Source: Pelobates cultripes (lineage: Eukaryota; Chordata; Amphibia; Anura; Pelobatidae). Taken from it: a stretch of DNA of 64,000 nt. The position numbers and the translations under genes were made by a program. The notes beneath the pieces are model-generated. The model ran no database searches. It worked only from the letters and a program-made list of their open reading frames with translations, and was not told where the DNA came from. How positions within the stretch are numbered: the first letter of the stretch is position 1; each line of letters opens with the position of its first letter. Shown in pieces: positions 1 through 10,386 of the stretch. The stretch lies in contig OW240913.1 in the NCBI GenBank assembly GCA_933207985.1, forward strand, positions 100,550,496 to 100,614,495, written 5' to 3'.

Positions 1-840
1 TTTTAGATGGCCAATATTACGTAGATATGTGCCACCCGATTGGTTGTTCCATATCCTGTTTTTACTTGGAATACTTCAGCACTTTCCTGGAGTGGATGGT
101 GCGGCAGGAGTCGAGGATCGACAATGACTTTCTGTGTGTGGGGCCGGTGAATCCCCTACCTTGTCGAATCTTGCTCGACACAGTGGAAAGGGTGTTTGAC
201 CGTTTCTGGGTTCCCTTAGCTCATGATAAGACAGTGGGGCTGGTGACGTGCCCTAGCTTCTTGGGAATCGAAATTGATTCGGTGGCCATGGAGTGCTGTT
301 TGCCTCAGGATAAGGTGGAAGGGCTGCGCCTGGATGTGGTGGTGGCCCTGGGCTTGCGGAAGATACAGTTGTGCTAGCTGCAGACTCTTTTGGGGAAGTT
401 AAATTTCGCCTGTCGAATCATGCCCATGGGGCGGGTGTCCAGCATGCGCCGGGTCTCATCCTCACCTGTCTCTTATTGTGAACACTAAGGGATACCAGGT
501 TGGACATGTCCCCACTGAGCTAAAAACTGGCTGGTGAGGAGCTTTATGGCCGGGCCCCCACCGGGCTAAAAGACGGCTGGTGGGGAGCCCCAAAGGGAAG
601 AGGAATTAATTATGTCGATGGGGGAGGTGAGAGCCTTTGGGAAGGGGTGTGTTAGATTGGCAAGGACATTTTGGTTACATTACTGTATGACATTATGCAA
701 CGTTATTTATATGTTAATTTATGATTGTTTTATTATGTACAGTTATATACGTTTGGATGCGTTATACAGTATTTGTTTGTTTTAATAAATGCTGTGGCCT
801 GTTATTTACAAGTTTTAGTTCTGCCGTTATTTGGGAATTC
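1..840 (+). mobile_element. DIRS-type retroelement, 3' part (copy A)
   Basis: Bases 1-455 encode the end of a DIRS-type reverse transcriptase on the plus strand. Recognisable family segments are the DMCHPIGCSISC stretch, LAHDKTVG and the LGKLNFACRIMPMGRV ending. An in-frame TAG at 375-377 interrupts it. From about 480 to 840 there is non-coding sequence including a TTTAATAAATGC polyadenylation-type signal near 780, read as the element's 3' untranslated end. The RNase H, methyltransferase-like and tyrosine recombinase regions expected after the RT in DIRS elements are absent. The 3' boundary is approximate. Confidence 0.75.
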
Positions 841-1281
841 ATGGTTGGTTTGAGGGGAATATCTCATCCAATGCTCACTACTACATACATGGACAAATCA
901 TTCTGCTTTTTTTCTACGCAAAACTAAGGACACAAATCTGTAGTGAATATTGACACATAATTTAATATCAAAACAAACTGTATTGCAGGGAACCGGAATA
1001 TTTCCTACTTAGTATAGGAAGTACCATAAACTGTATTTCAACTATAGTACTAAATGTGACAGAATCATTACTACTGTATACACAAAACACCATAGCTGAT
1101 TCCATACTCTATCTCAAGTCCATGAAGCAGTTCAGTTTAATAAAGGATCCAGAAATAAAATGAAAAGTGAATGCTGTTTTAAACAATACCTCCCAACTGC
1201 CTCAAATCCAAAGGAACAGTCCTGATTTAGGTCCACCAAGCCCTTAGTCCTTAGTCAAAAAAGCACACTGTGAACATGTCA

Positions 1282-1788
1282 TTAAAGGACCACTATAGTG
1301 CCAGGAAAACATACTTGTTTTCCTGGCACTATAGTGCCCTGAGGGTGCCCCCACCCTCAGGGTCCACCTCCCGCCGGGCTCTGGGGATAGGAAGGGGTTA
1401 AACACTTACCTTTCTCCAGTGCCGGACTGGGAGCTTTCCTCCTCCTCTCCTTCTTCCTAGCGACGTCATCGGCTGAATGCGCATGCGCGGCAGGAGCCGT
1501 GCGCGCATTCAGCCAGTCTCATAGGAAAGCATTCATAATGCTTTCCTATGGACGCTGACATCTTCTCACTGTTATTTTCACAGTGAGAAGCACGTAAGCG
1601 CCTCTAGCAGCTGTCAATGAGACAGCCACTAGAGGCTTTAGAGGCTGGATTAACCCTAAGTGTAAACATAGCAGTTTATTATACTTGCTATGTTTATAAA
1701 AAAAAAAAAGGGTTAATCCTATCTGGACCTGGCACCCAGACCACTTCATTAAGCTGAAGTGGTCTGGGTGCCTATAGTGGTCCTTTAA
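1282..1788. mobile_element. TTAA-flanked MITE (piggyBac-like), copy A
   Basis: Terminal inverted repeats AAAGGACCACTATAGTGCC and GGCACC-TATAGTGGTCCTTT are bounded by TTAA on each side (1282-1285 and 1785-1788), the target duplication typical of piggyBac transposons. The interior holds several hairpins, including CACTATAGTGCC inverted close to the left end and AGACCACTTCA/TGAAGTGGTCT near the right end. There is no transposase reading frame, so it is non-autonomous. Confidence 0.75.
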
Positions 1789-4536
1789 ACCTGCTCATGA
1801 TCAATGCAGGACATTGCTATACTCATGTTTCTGCAGTGTTCAGCACATAGGCTCACCGGAATGACTGACTGGCTATCACGTCCCTATTCTGGTCAAAGCT
1901 TGTCACTATCAATACACGTTGTAATTATGCCATACCCCTACTGCAGCCAACCCCTTCCATCCCCAATAAAATAAATGCTGTGAGGATTGCCTCTTGTTCA
2001 CATCAAGCAAGACTATATAAATACAGTTTCCAACATCTGCCAGTTGTGCAGTACTTACTAATAATCACTAAATTATTAATCTGGCATTTAACAATTAATA
2101 TTAGATCAGTGCAGATGGATTTATTTTTTTCTAGCAGTTCTTAATCTTTACTTTCTGTGCCTTCGGCAGATCAGCTGCTGATTTCTGCTCTGAATTTTTG
2201 GTCTTTTGTCATTGAATATTTTGTTGCTTCAAATACAGAATCAATATTTCTTTCCTGAAATCAAGCAGAACTACCGAATGAGTGCTCTCTTCTTACATTG
2301 AGTAAGAAAATGCTATAGAACTAACATGCTTTCACTCAATCTACTGTCTCATACTGTATAGATTTTTCACTTGAAAAAATCATGGCTCACTTCCACCTAG
2401 ATCACCAAAAATAGTAACCATTGGTCAACACATTAAATTCTAATAAAAATGCTAAAATATTTTTTTTTTTACTTTTGCAATATGCGAAATGGTAAGCTTG
2501 CATTTTCTCTCTCTATGGATACAGTAATATCACTTTATACAAGATATAAAGGAGATATGTGGAATATGGAGGATCAAGGGACAGTCGTTTTGATGACCAT
2601 ACAGATGCAATTATTAGCCACTGTTGGCAGGGACTCAGTGACAGGGGGCCTTCTTTAATCAAAACAGCAACCACGGGTTGTTATGGTGAATGAATTGTAT
2701 AAATGCAATCTGTGTGAGCAAGATATGGTTTGAAATATGTAGGAACAGCAATTACATGGAAAATCAATATTCTTTATTTAGATTTTTCTTAAAATACCTG
2801 AGACTAGGGGAAATTCTGGTATGGTAAGTAAAGGCTTAATTTTGTAAGAATAGGATCTCTGTAGATAAGTCTTCTAACAGAGAGTTTGAGGGTTGAGAAC
2901 AAACAGGGGAAATGCTAAAGTCACTGGCAGAGTGGAAAGACCAGGAAAAAATAGCATTTGAAATGAGTAAAAATAAAAAGCACACACTTTGGGGAACAGC
3001 TTTGTAAGTGATTAGGGAGCCTTTGGTAGGACTGACTAACAGACGAGGCATATGGGGAGGACCTTGTAAGGAAGATAATTCTAGTATACCAGGGGTGCTA
3101 AAAAGGTAGATCATTCTAAAATCATTCTAAAGGCATGCAAAGCATCATGGGTTTTGTTGTTCTACAATATCTAGGGATCTTCCTACTAGCCACCACTGTA
3201 ATAAACTATTACTATTCATTATAGATTTAATGCAGTCAAGAGACACTCATTTGATCACCGAACTGAGTATTATGGAGAACAGACAACCTTTAGACAGAAA
3301 TAGACGAACTGGAATCAAGTCTCCTGCTATTTTTTCTGTTTATTTTATTTTTTACAGGTTTTTGTGACTCAGCTGTGGAAGAGAGACATTGAGTAAAGTG
3401 CGAGTGGTTGGGACTAATGGTTCAGGTGGTGGGGCGAGAAAAATTTAAGGTAGTAGAAGAAAGAGAAAGAAGGTTTACTTGATTGGGGAAGAAGGAAAAT
3501 TACCAAAATTAAAATTAAAAAAAAGAAAAGTGACAAGTGATTTTTCCATTCAGAACTTGTGATTTGTATCTTGCTAATGTGATTATCCTATTGTTATAAC
3601 TCCATCCCCCTTTTAATATGATTTGTCTCTTTCTCTGTCTTTTGATTTCCCACTGATTAAAAGTAGCTCAGGATTGCCATTTGTGTGAGGATCTAACAGC
3701 TTTATTCCCTTCTCCTAACACAGGTAGCTAAAAATTAGAGTGGCATTTTACAGGCATGGATGATTGTGAATATTCAAACAGAATTCATTACATGCAAAAT
3801 TTTTGTTCTGTGTGATTTTTTTTGGTAATGTGAACTTAATCATGTAGGAACACAATGATATAAGCATACTTCATTGCAACAATCAAGAATCTACAGGGAA
3901 TAAATTTGCATTCTATGTTAATGAAATTCTACACCCTGCTTCAATCAACCTGGTATTTGCTAAGTTACCGCTCTATCGCTCTTGAGGTGTCTTTTAAATG
4001 TGTTATGGGGTGTATAGGCAATATCACAGATAATTACTTTTTTCACTTTTGTTGCAATCAAAATAAACTGATTTCCCTAATGATGTTCTGTTTTAATTTA
4101 CACATTTACTCAGAAATAACTTTGACATCCCTCCTCAAAATAAATTTAAAAAAAATCCCAAATTGTTTTGGATTCTATGACAAATTTCTGTTTTGATAAA
4201 TGTATGCTTAATTGATACCATTCATTAGAAAAATACAAAAATGTTAATAAAAAACAAGAGTTGAGATTTGTTCAGAGAACCCTGATCCTCTAGCATTTTA
4301 ATGCAGTGGCTTGTGCATTTATCTAACAGCCCAGCAGACACTTATGTGGTATGTATTTTGGCAGTAATGAATAGTTTTGTCGTGACATGAATGACACTAG
4401 TCAGCGAGATATTAAAAGCTACAGCATGGTTTTTGGTACCTAGGTGAGTCCTTTTATTTCATATTCTTCCTTGAATTAACCCACTGGTCGAGCTTGTGTG
4501 TATGTACTCTACTGTCCTTCCCATAGGTATATGCCA
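1789..4536. other. AT-rich sequence, no feature recognised (copy A; copy B 14632-17380)
   Basis: About 2.7 kb with short scattered open frames only. The two copies differ by single-base changes that fall without regard to reading frame, which argues against coding function. No splice-flanked exon, RNA gene or intact transposon end was convincing. A stretch near 3128-3175 with GCAAAGCATCATGGG resembles part of the palindromic MITE at 28585-28719 but is too degraded to call. Confidence 0.5.
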
Positions 4537-5121
4537 TTAAAGGGACACTATAGTCACCAGAACAACTATAGCTTAATGTAGTTGTTCTGGTGAGTATAAT
4601 CACCCCCTTACACATTTTCATGTAAACCCTGCTTTTTCACAATAAAAAGGGACACTAGGGACACCTCCAAGTAGCCACTCATCAGATAGCCACTGGAGTT
4701 GCTTCCTAAGGCAGTGTTGCACAGTAGGCAGGACTGCCACACAGTAGGCAGGACTGCCAAGGACTGCCATTCAGCATCTCCATGCTCTGCATGGAGAGGC
4801 TGAATTCTCCTCGTAGAGATGCATTGACTCAATGCATCTCTATGAGGAGGTGCTGATTGGCCAAAACGGTGTTTGGCCCCACCCCCATCCTACCTCCTTG
4901 CCGATTTCAGCCAATCCAATGCTTTCTCTATCAGTTCTGATGATGTCATCAAGGAGGCAGATCGATTACGGGAACAGTGCCGGTGGACCCATGCGGCGTC
5001 TGAAATAAGGTGAGTTTTAACCCCTTCTAGGGGGCTAAGGAAGGGGGGGCAAGCCACCTAAATGGTGGATCAAACAGTATAGGGTCAGGAATACATACAT
5101 GAGCCTATAGAGTTCCTTTAA
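4537..5121. mobile_element. TTAA-flanked MITE, TIR AAAGGGACACTATAG type, copy A
   Basis: Left end TTAAAGGGACACTATAGTCACC at 4537, right end CCTATAGAGTTCCTTTAA at 5121, both with TTAA. The subterminal left side contains the foldback CAGAACAACTATAGC / TAGTTGTTCTG. Copy A carries a local duplication of CAGTAGGCAGGACTGCCA not present in copy B. There is no open reading frame of note. The tetranucleotide target and the 3-4 G/C TIR start fit piggyBac-type MITEs. Confidence 0.75.
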
Positions 5122-5125
5122 ATCG

Positions 5126-5249
5126 TGTCACTCTCAGTCTCTAGAAAAGCGGTATGTGACCTTTGGCTCAGATACTTACAGGTATCCTGTCACTCTCAGT
5201 CTCTAGTAAAGCGGTATGTGACCTTTGGCACAGATACTTACAGGTGTGA
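5126..5249. repeat. Two-unit 62-bp direct repeat, copy A
   Basis: The unit beginning TGTCACTCTCAGTCTCTAG occurs at 5126-5187 and again at 5188-5249 with a few mismatches. Both contain GCGGTATGTGACCTTTGGC. It sits immediately to the right of the MITE. Confidence 0.9.
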
Positions 5250-5416
5250 TATCAACAAATCGATAGTTGGATACAGTTATCTCCAGCAGCCTTTAATATA
5301 TTAAGCAATGTTCACCTTATTTGTGAAACTATGTCTTTAAGAATTGAAAATTTCACCAAGGTAAGTTTAACACAATGTAGCAAAGTATTGATGATAACAT
5401 TGATAGTTTTCCCACT

Positions 5417-5421
<5 letters not shown>

Positions 5422-5467
<46 letters not shown>

Positions 5468-5470
5468 ATT
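5422..5470. repeat. (TA)n microsatellite, long allele
   Basis: Nearly uninterrupted TA dinucleotides with one TTT interruption. The equivalent tract in copy B (22084-22111) is about 20 bases shorter. Confidence 0.95.
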
Positions 5471-7667
5471 AAGATTGCCGGAAAATAATGCCCAGCTTCC
5501 CATTCTCGCCATGGTTGGTACCTGTGTAATAGCCAGGATTCTGGCAGCTGCAGGGTCCATTAAAATGTGAATTAAGACACTGCCAGCTTATAAAGTCCAT
5601 GACAAATTGAACTTCTTAGTGTTAAGATATTTCTTTCTTGACTTTATCAGTGCACCACTGGGGGCAGATTCTTTATGAAATACTCATATTGACTGCTGGA
5701 ATTTCACTGAAATTCCAATCAAGTCAAAAGATATAGTAAGACAAAATAAGGAGTACGTTGTCTATGCATATTTCCTCCACCTGGCACTTCTAGACTCATT
5801 TCCCCCAGAAGCCTTATCCATGGAGCATCTTGCTGGAACATCCAGCCCTCAATGCAGTCGTGACATTCGCTCCTGACTGCTCCAGAACCAGGAGCAGAAG
5901 ATAAGGCTGGCAGCACCCACCAGGGACAGGTTCAGGTAAGTAAAACTCAAATTTACCAATCCCCCCGGACACAAGACCTCCAGTGGTGATGTCACCATCA
6001 GAGGTCTTGAAAATTATGCAAAGTCCCCAGATGTTGACAGATCCCCTTTAAAGCCTCGGCTCTGTTTAATTTCTCTAGTGGTTTTAAAATGATCTCTGTT
6101 ATACATGCATAATCCTAATGGAAAAATACAGAGGGTGATGGGGATTTGTCTTAGGTGCAGCTATTCCATGTGTGACTATTGAATATGTGATGCGTGAGAC
6201 TTATATGTGCATATGATAATATGTTGCACTTAGTGATGCTATTTATTTCTATGTTTCTATGTACTCGTTGAAAGCAATCCCAGATTCCTTTAATTCTTTA
6301 ATCACACAAGGTTCTTCCATCACATTTGCCCAAACACTTTCCCTCTGGCTGTACAAGTTGCCCATAAATCCTTTTTTGGTATTTACTATTTACTATAAGC
6401 TAGCACTGCTGCACTACACAGTGTCTTAAATTCCCACGAACTCCATATGTAGCTAGTTTATATTATTGTATGGGATTCCATCAAAGGATGAAAGAGATTG
6501 ACTTGAAAGCGTGGCTTTGATTTTTCATAAAACTGCATCATAATAATTTATTTTTTTTCATAATCACACGTGCATTGACTGGCTAACATGGTGTATAATT
6601 AAACCCATTCCTTGTGGCAGACATATGTCTCTTTAAATAGTTTCACACAAGGTCCTTAGATATGCCTATATCCACATCTTGAACATATTTTTCCTGTTCG
6701 TGATAGCTATACCAGTAATAGCTGCCAGCACCACCACCTTATGTCATTAGACAAACTGTGGTTTCGATAGATACCTCATTCACATCATTCACACACACAG
6801 TCATATCTCAGTTGTGCTGCAGTTCACAACATTAATTAAGTTAAGCTCCTATTTAATTCTGTAAATTAGCAGTTTTGAATTCTCTTCTGAACTGCATGAC
6901 ATTCCTTTAAATCTATAAGTTTAGTAAAAATCCTGCTTTTCTTCCTTTAGACGTATTAACCTCCAACGAATCAAGACACATGTTTGGCACCTCATTAAAG
7001 GGTGATGATGGCAAAAACACTTACAATCTCCCCGGCCAGGACTGCTCCCTTCAGTTATACATAAAGTTCTAATGTTAGTCTTATCATAACTGTTTTGCTA
7101 TTCAGTTTATTAAGTGTATATACAAATATTTCTGGTTTTATCCGCCTCAATTTTAATCTCACAAATAAAGTGTTTATTCAAGATTATACTTATTACATTT
7201 ATTTCTAACCTTGTAAACAAATTTAAATAAGTAAAACAATGAGTAGATTTGTAAATGCTGCCAAGCCTATGCCTGGCAATTAACCACATGAACAATAAAC
7301 CCCAACAAGCTATTTACCATTTTGTTTCAGTGGTTGAATTCAGTAGATGCTGTCTCAAACATGTTTGGAAAAGGCAGTAAAAATGCAGATAATTTAATAT
7401 TGTGAAACATATTCGTGAATCATGTGCAACCGGGACATATGTTGCTTGAAAGCAAAACTGTTTTATTTTAACATGTTTTAAAATTGACAGAAAACGTTTT
7501 AAGATAAATCTTTCAGAAAATGGGATGTTGGTTACTCAAAGAGTAGGGTCCCAATCACGGCAGACTTATCAAAATACTGAGAAATCGATGCTGTTGTATT
7601 AATCTACTCAGACCTACACACGTGTTAATGTGTATGAGTGTTAGATACAATGCCATGTGGTGCTAAG
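5471..7667. other. AT-rich sequence, no feature recognised (copy A; copy B 22112-24308)
   Basis: About 2.2 kb with only short chance frames. I saw no transposon ends, RNA gene or exon-like island. Copies A and B are almost identical here. Confidence 0.5.
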
Positions 7668-8298
7668 TAGTGATGTCGCGAACCCGAAATTTTCGGTTCG
7701 CGAACGGCGAACGCGAACTTCCGCAAATGTTCGCGAACCGCCCGAAACGCCATTGACTTCAATGGGGAGGCGAATTTAAAAACACACAGGGACTCTTTCT
7801 GGCCACAATAGGGATGGAAAAGTTGTTTCAAGGGGACTAACACCTGGACTGTGGCATGCCGGAGGGGGATCCATGGCAAAACTCCCATGGAAAATTACAC
7901 AGTTGATACAGAGTCTGGTTTTAATCCATAAAGGGCAGAAATCACCTAACATTCCTAAATCACAATCAATATGGATTGACACCTGACATATGACATATTG
8001 ACACCTTGACATATGGATTGACACCTGTCCTCAGAGCCCCTGATGCACACGGACACAGAGCAGAATTAGAGACTGGTCCCCCTACATAGGGTCACTTGGC
8101 AGATATGGATTGACACCTGTCCTAAGGATCCCTGATACACACTGACACAGAGCAGAATAGGGACTGTTCCCCCTACATCGGGTCACTTGGCAGATATGGA
8201 TTGACACCTGTCCTAAGGATCCCTGATACACACTGACACAGAGCAGAATAGGGACTGTTCCCCTACATCGGGTCACTTGGCAGATATGGATTGACACC
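7660..8298. mobile_element. hAT-like element, left end, present only in copy A
   Basis: At 7668, immediately after the octamer GTGCTAAG where copies A and B stop matching, the sequence reads TAGTGATGTCGCGAACC. Then come repeated CGCGAAC motifs in both orientations and a block ending near 7950. This terminus is a familiar repeat start in frog genomes, and hAT elements make 8-bp target duplications, so GTGCTAAG (7660-7667) is the likely duplicated target. The other end is not seen before the gap at 9332. The 91-bp tandem repeats and LTR-like sequence follow, so the element's extent is unknown. Confidence 0.6.
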
Positions 8299-8300
8299 TT
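8011..8300. repeat. Tandem repeat, about 91-bp unit, three units plus a stub
   Basis: Units start with ATATGGATTGACACCTGTCC at 8011, 8103 and 8194, with a partial fourth from 8284. Units two and three are nearly identical; the first is more diverged. Each ends GGGTCACTTGGCAG. A shorter precursor-like duplication of GACATATGGATTGACACC lies just upstream at about 7970-8010. Confidence 0.9.
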
Positions 8301-9165
8301 GTTACAAGCTGCTATTATTTTGCTGCTTGGGCCCTTTAAATGGCATATTGCCCTGCTTCCTTGGGTTGTGGAGAAGCCTACTTGCCAGCCTCCTCCCGCA
8401 TGACTATGGCCCCTGGGAGATTGTGAAAATGTATGCACTTTTATTTGGTGTGTGGCGGCCCTTAAGACTGTCAGGGTATATTAGGGGCTTATGGACTCCT
8501 TTATGACTGGTGCTGGCCTTAAAACACCTTTTGGGGACATTTAGATTGGGACACTGCCCCTTTAATGTGGTCTCAGACTTGTTGGGGACACGGGCTCCCT
8601 TTAAGACGGGTGTCCCCCAGACCTGGTGCAAACCCTCTTGTGCCTGCTCTGCTATTTCCCACTTGGTTCAGTAAATGGGAAATTATTTCAGTTGTGAGAG
8701 ACCAAGTCCCATTCACATGGGACTTAGTCTTTTTCAAATGCTTTTTCAGCCTTATTTCATGAGAGATCAAGTCCTATCTCGGCGATGGGGACTTAAGCTG
8801 TCTTTTTTTCAGCCTTATTGAAGTTGTAGACTAAGTCCCATTCGCGATGGGACTTAGTCGTTTTTTCAGCCTGAAATAGACCGACCTCACAGCCCAAATC
8901 TATGGAACTGTTTTGGGCAGGAAAATGTGCTTGCAGTCGGTCATAAAGGGACCTCCAGCTAACTTTTTAACCTCTGGATGGATTTGGCTGATTTTTGGTT
9001 ATGTTTATGTTTTAAGTGTGCTGATTCCAAATATGTAATTATGAAGATGGGATGTGTAGTTTTAAAGTTACAGGGTATGGCTAAAACTGTATTTTTACTG
9101 CCTGTGTTTAATTATGTTAATCTCTTCCCAAACGTCATTTCGTTCAAAGTGGAGAGAATGCTAAA
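8299..9165 (+). mobile_element. Diverged LTR-like sequence related to the LTR at 18146-19136
   Basis: Several blocks follow the same order as in the LTR of the copy B retrotransposon. Near 8374-8425 a CTTGCCAGCCTCCTCCCGCA block is followed by GACTATGGCCC. Near 8905-8960 a GGGCAGGAAAATGTGCTTGCAGTCGGTCATAAAGGGAC-type region parallels GGGCCAGAAAGCCATGCTTC...GTCACAAAGGAC. Near 9025-9045 it reads GATTCCAAATATGTAATTATG. It is a distant relative rather than the same family. Boundaries are estimates, and no second LTR is visible before the gap. Confidence 0.45.
8700..8859. repeat. Three tandem palindromes (about 64-bp period)
   Basis: Hairpins at 8700-8729, 8765-8797 and 8829-8859. The last is a 13-bp perfect stem GACTAAGTCCCAT with a 5-base loop TCGCG. 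The first has one stem mismatch, and the middle one is the most worn. The spacers between hairpins repeat a TTTTTCAGCCTTATT motif. They lie inside the LTR-like sequence. Confidence 0.85.
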
Positions 9166-9171
9166 AAAATA

Positions 9172-9273
9172 TATTTTTGTTCTGAGTGTGAGAAATGCTT
9201 TTCAGCCGCTTCTAATCTTAAGCATCATTTGAGGAGCCATACAGGAGAGAAACCTTATTTGTGGTGTGTTTAG
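9172..9273 (+). pseudogene. Single C2H2 zinc-finger fragment
   Basis: The frame starting at 9172 reads one canonical C2H2 finger: YFC-SE-C, twelve residues containing F and L at the expected positions, H-LRS-H, then the standard TGEKPY linker. C2H2 fingers bind DNA or RNA as tandem arrays in nuclear proteins. Here the next finger fails at once: after PYLWCV a TAG stop occurs at 9271-9273, and the following bases only loosely resemble a second finger before the assembly gap at 9332. No upstream finger is visible. This is most simply a captured or eroded piece of a poly-zinc-finger gene; a repeat-borne finger is also possible. Confidence 0.7.
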
Positions 9274-9331
9274 TATTGTTCTGACCAGTTTAATACCTTC
9301 CGCGTCTCCTATCAGTGGACGTGTATATGGC

Positions 9332-9431
9332 NNNNNNNNNNNNNNNNNNNNNNNNNNNNNNNNNNNNNNNNNNNNNNNNNNNNNNNNNNNNNNNNNNNNN
9401 NNNNNNNNNNNNNNNNNNNNNNNNNNNNNNN
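9332..9431. other. Assembly gap (100 N)
   Basis: Exactly 100 N, the conventional size for a gap of unknown length. It lies between the two copies of the duplicated locus, so copies A and B sit on different contigs. Confidence 1.
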
Positions 9432-10199
9432 TCATGCCTTGCAACATTACTGTGGATTTTCTTTACTTTGAACCACATTATGTTTAGCGTTGTAATAAGG
9501 CAGCAGCTGTTCAATGGGAATAATGGGCTGTGAAAAGAAATGTTTTAACAACCTCTGCAACCACTTCCCGGCAAAGAACACAAAATAATCACATTTTGGA
9601 GGATTCAATCTCGTCTACAGAACAGATTGGTACTTTGACATAGTGAGCTTTTTATTTTTGCATACTGTTTTATGGTACGGCATACGAAGGCTCATCTGGC
9701 ATAGTGTTGTTATGGTGGTAATCCACACACACAACAAGAGGAAAACTACCCGTAAATGAATTTCTGACAAATGGAATGTGGTATGAGAAAAAACACTAAC
9801 TGGGGAGTGCTGTGGAGGCTATAGCAATGTTCATCTTCCTTCCTCTCTGAGAAACAGGTGCAAAGTATTTTAACAAAGGTATTCATAATTATTACACTCG
9901 TTTGGTAGTTTTAAATCACATAATTACAGAATAGTGTGTACATCACGGTGCGAGACAGAGCACATGATGGTTAGAATTTCATCTAATAATAAATATTTTC
10001 AACGTACAACAGTAACTGAAAGTGATTTTGTTTAGAATACAATTTCATTCATTTTTAGAATGGGTCAGGAATTGATCACTGAGAATATTGCCTAGAAAAT
10101 GTCAAGAATAACCACAGAATTATTTCCTATTTCAGTCCACCTGCAGTAATGCAAGGAGCAGGTACTGTTATTTTTAAGTGATGCCTCTTGTTCTTAGAT
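9432..10199. other. No feature recognised
   Basis: AT-rich sequence at the left end of the second contig. Only short chance frames. If copies A and B are alleles, this segment should also lie to the left of base 1 in copy A. Confidence 0.5.
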
Positions 10200-10386
10200 G
10201 GAGCTTACATTTAGTAGAGGATTAGGCCCCAGGGAGAGTGTGCAGCTTAGCGGAGAAGGGCACATGTATGTTATGTGTGGGAGTATGGTATGTGAGGAAG
10301 TGGGTGGTGACAAATCAAGCTGATCTCAGTGCCACTTAGGAGCTGAGCCAGCAACAGCTTGAAATGTTTCCTGTTTGGGCCTGTAG

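Larger units (their letters stand above)
1..7667. repeat. Copy A of a duplicated locus (truncated by window start)
   Basis: Base 1 aligns to base 12866 and the match continues to 7667 (copy B 24308), in the same order and orientation. Differences seen by eye are scattered substitutions plus short indels, for example a 22-base block near 560-582 present only in A, a longer (TA)n tract at 5422-5470, and a small duplication inside the MITE near 4730-4760. The one large difference inside the shared part is a 3.8-kb LTR element present only in copy B. The level of difference fits two alleles or a very recent duplication. The window begins inside the copy, so its true left end is unseen. Confidence 0.95.

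Noticed and set aside
27..377. 116-codon frame as a host gene
   Set aside because: It is the tail of a DIRS reverse transcriptase and is repeated at 12691-13242.
3906..4196. 96-codon frame present in both copies (also 16750-17040)
   Set aside because: Being open in both copies only reflects their near identity. Composition is AT-rich chance and there is no recognisable domain.
5990..6055. A further TTAA MITE end (GATCCCCTTTAA)
   Set aside because: No matching left terminus or TTAA partner within a plausible distance.
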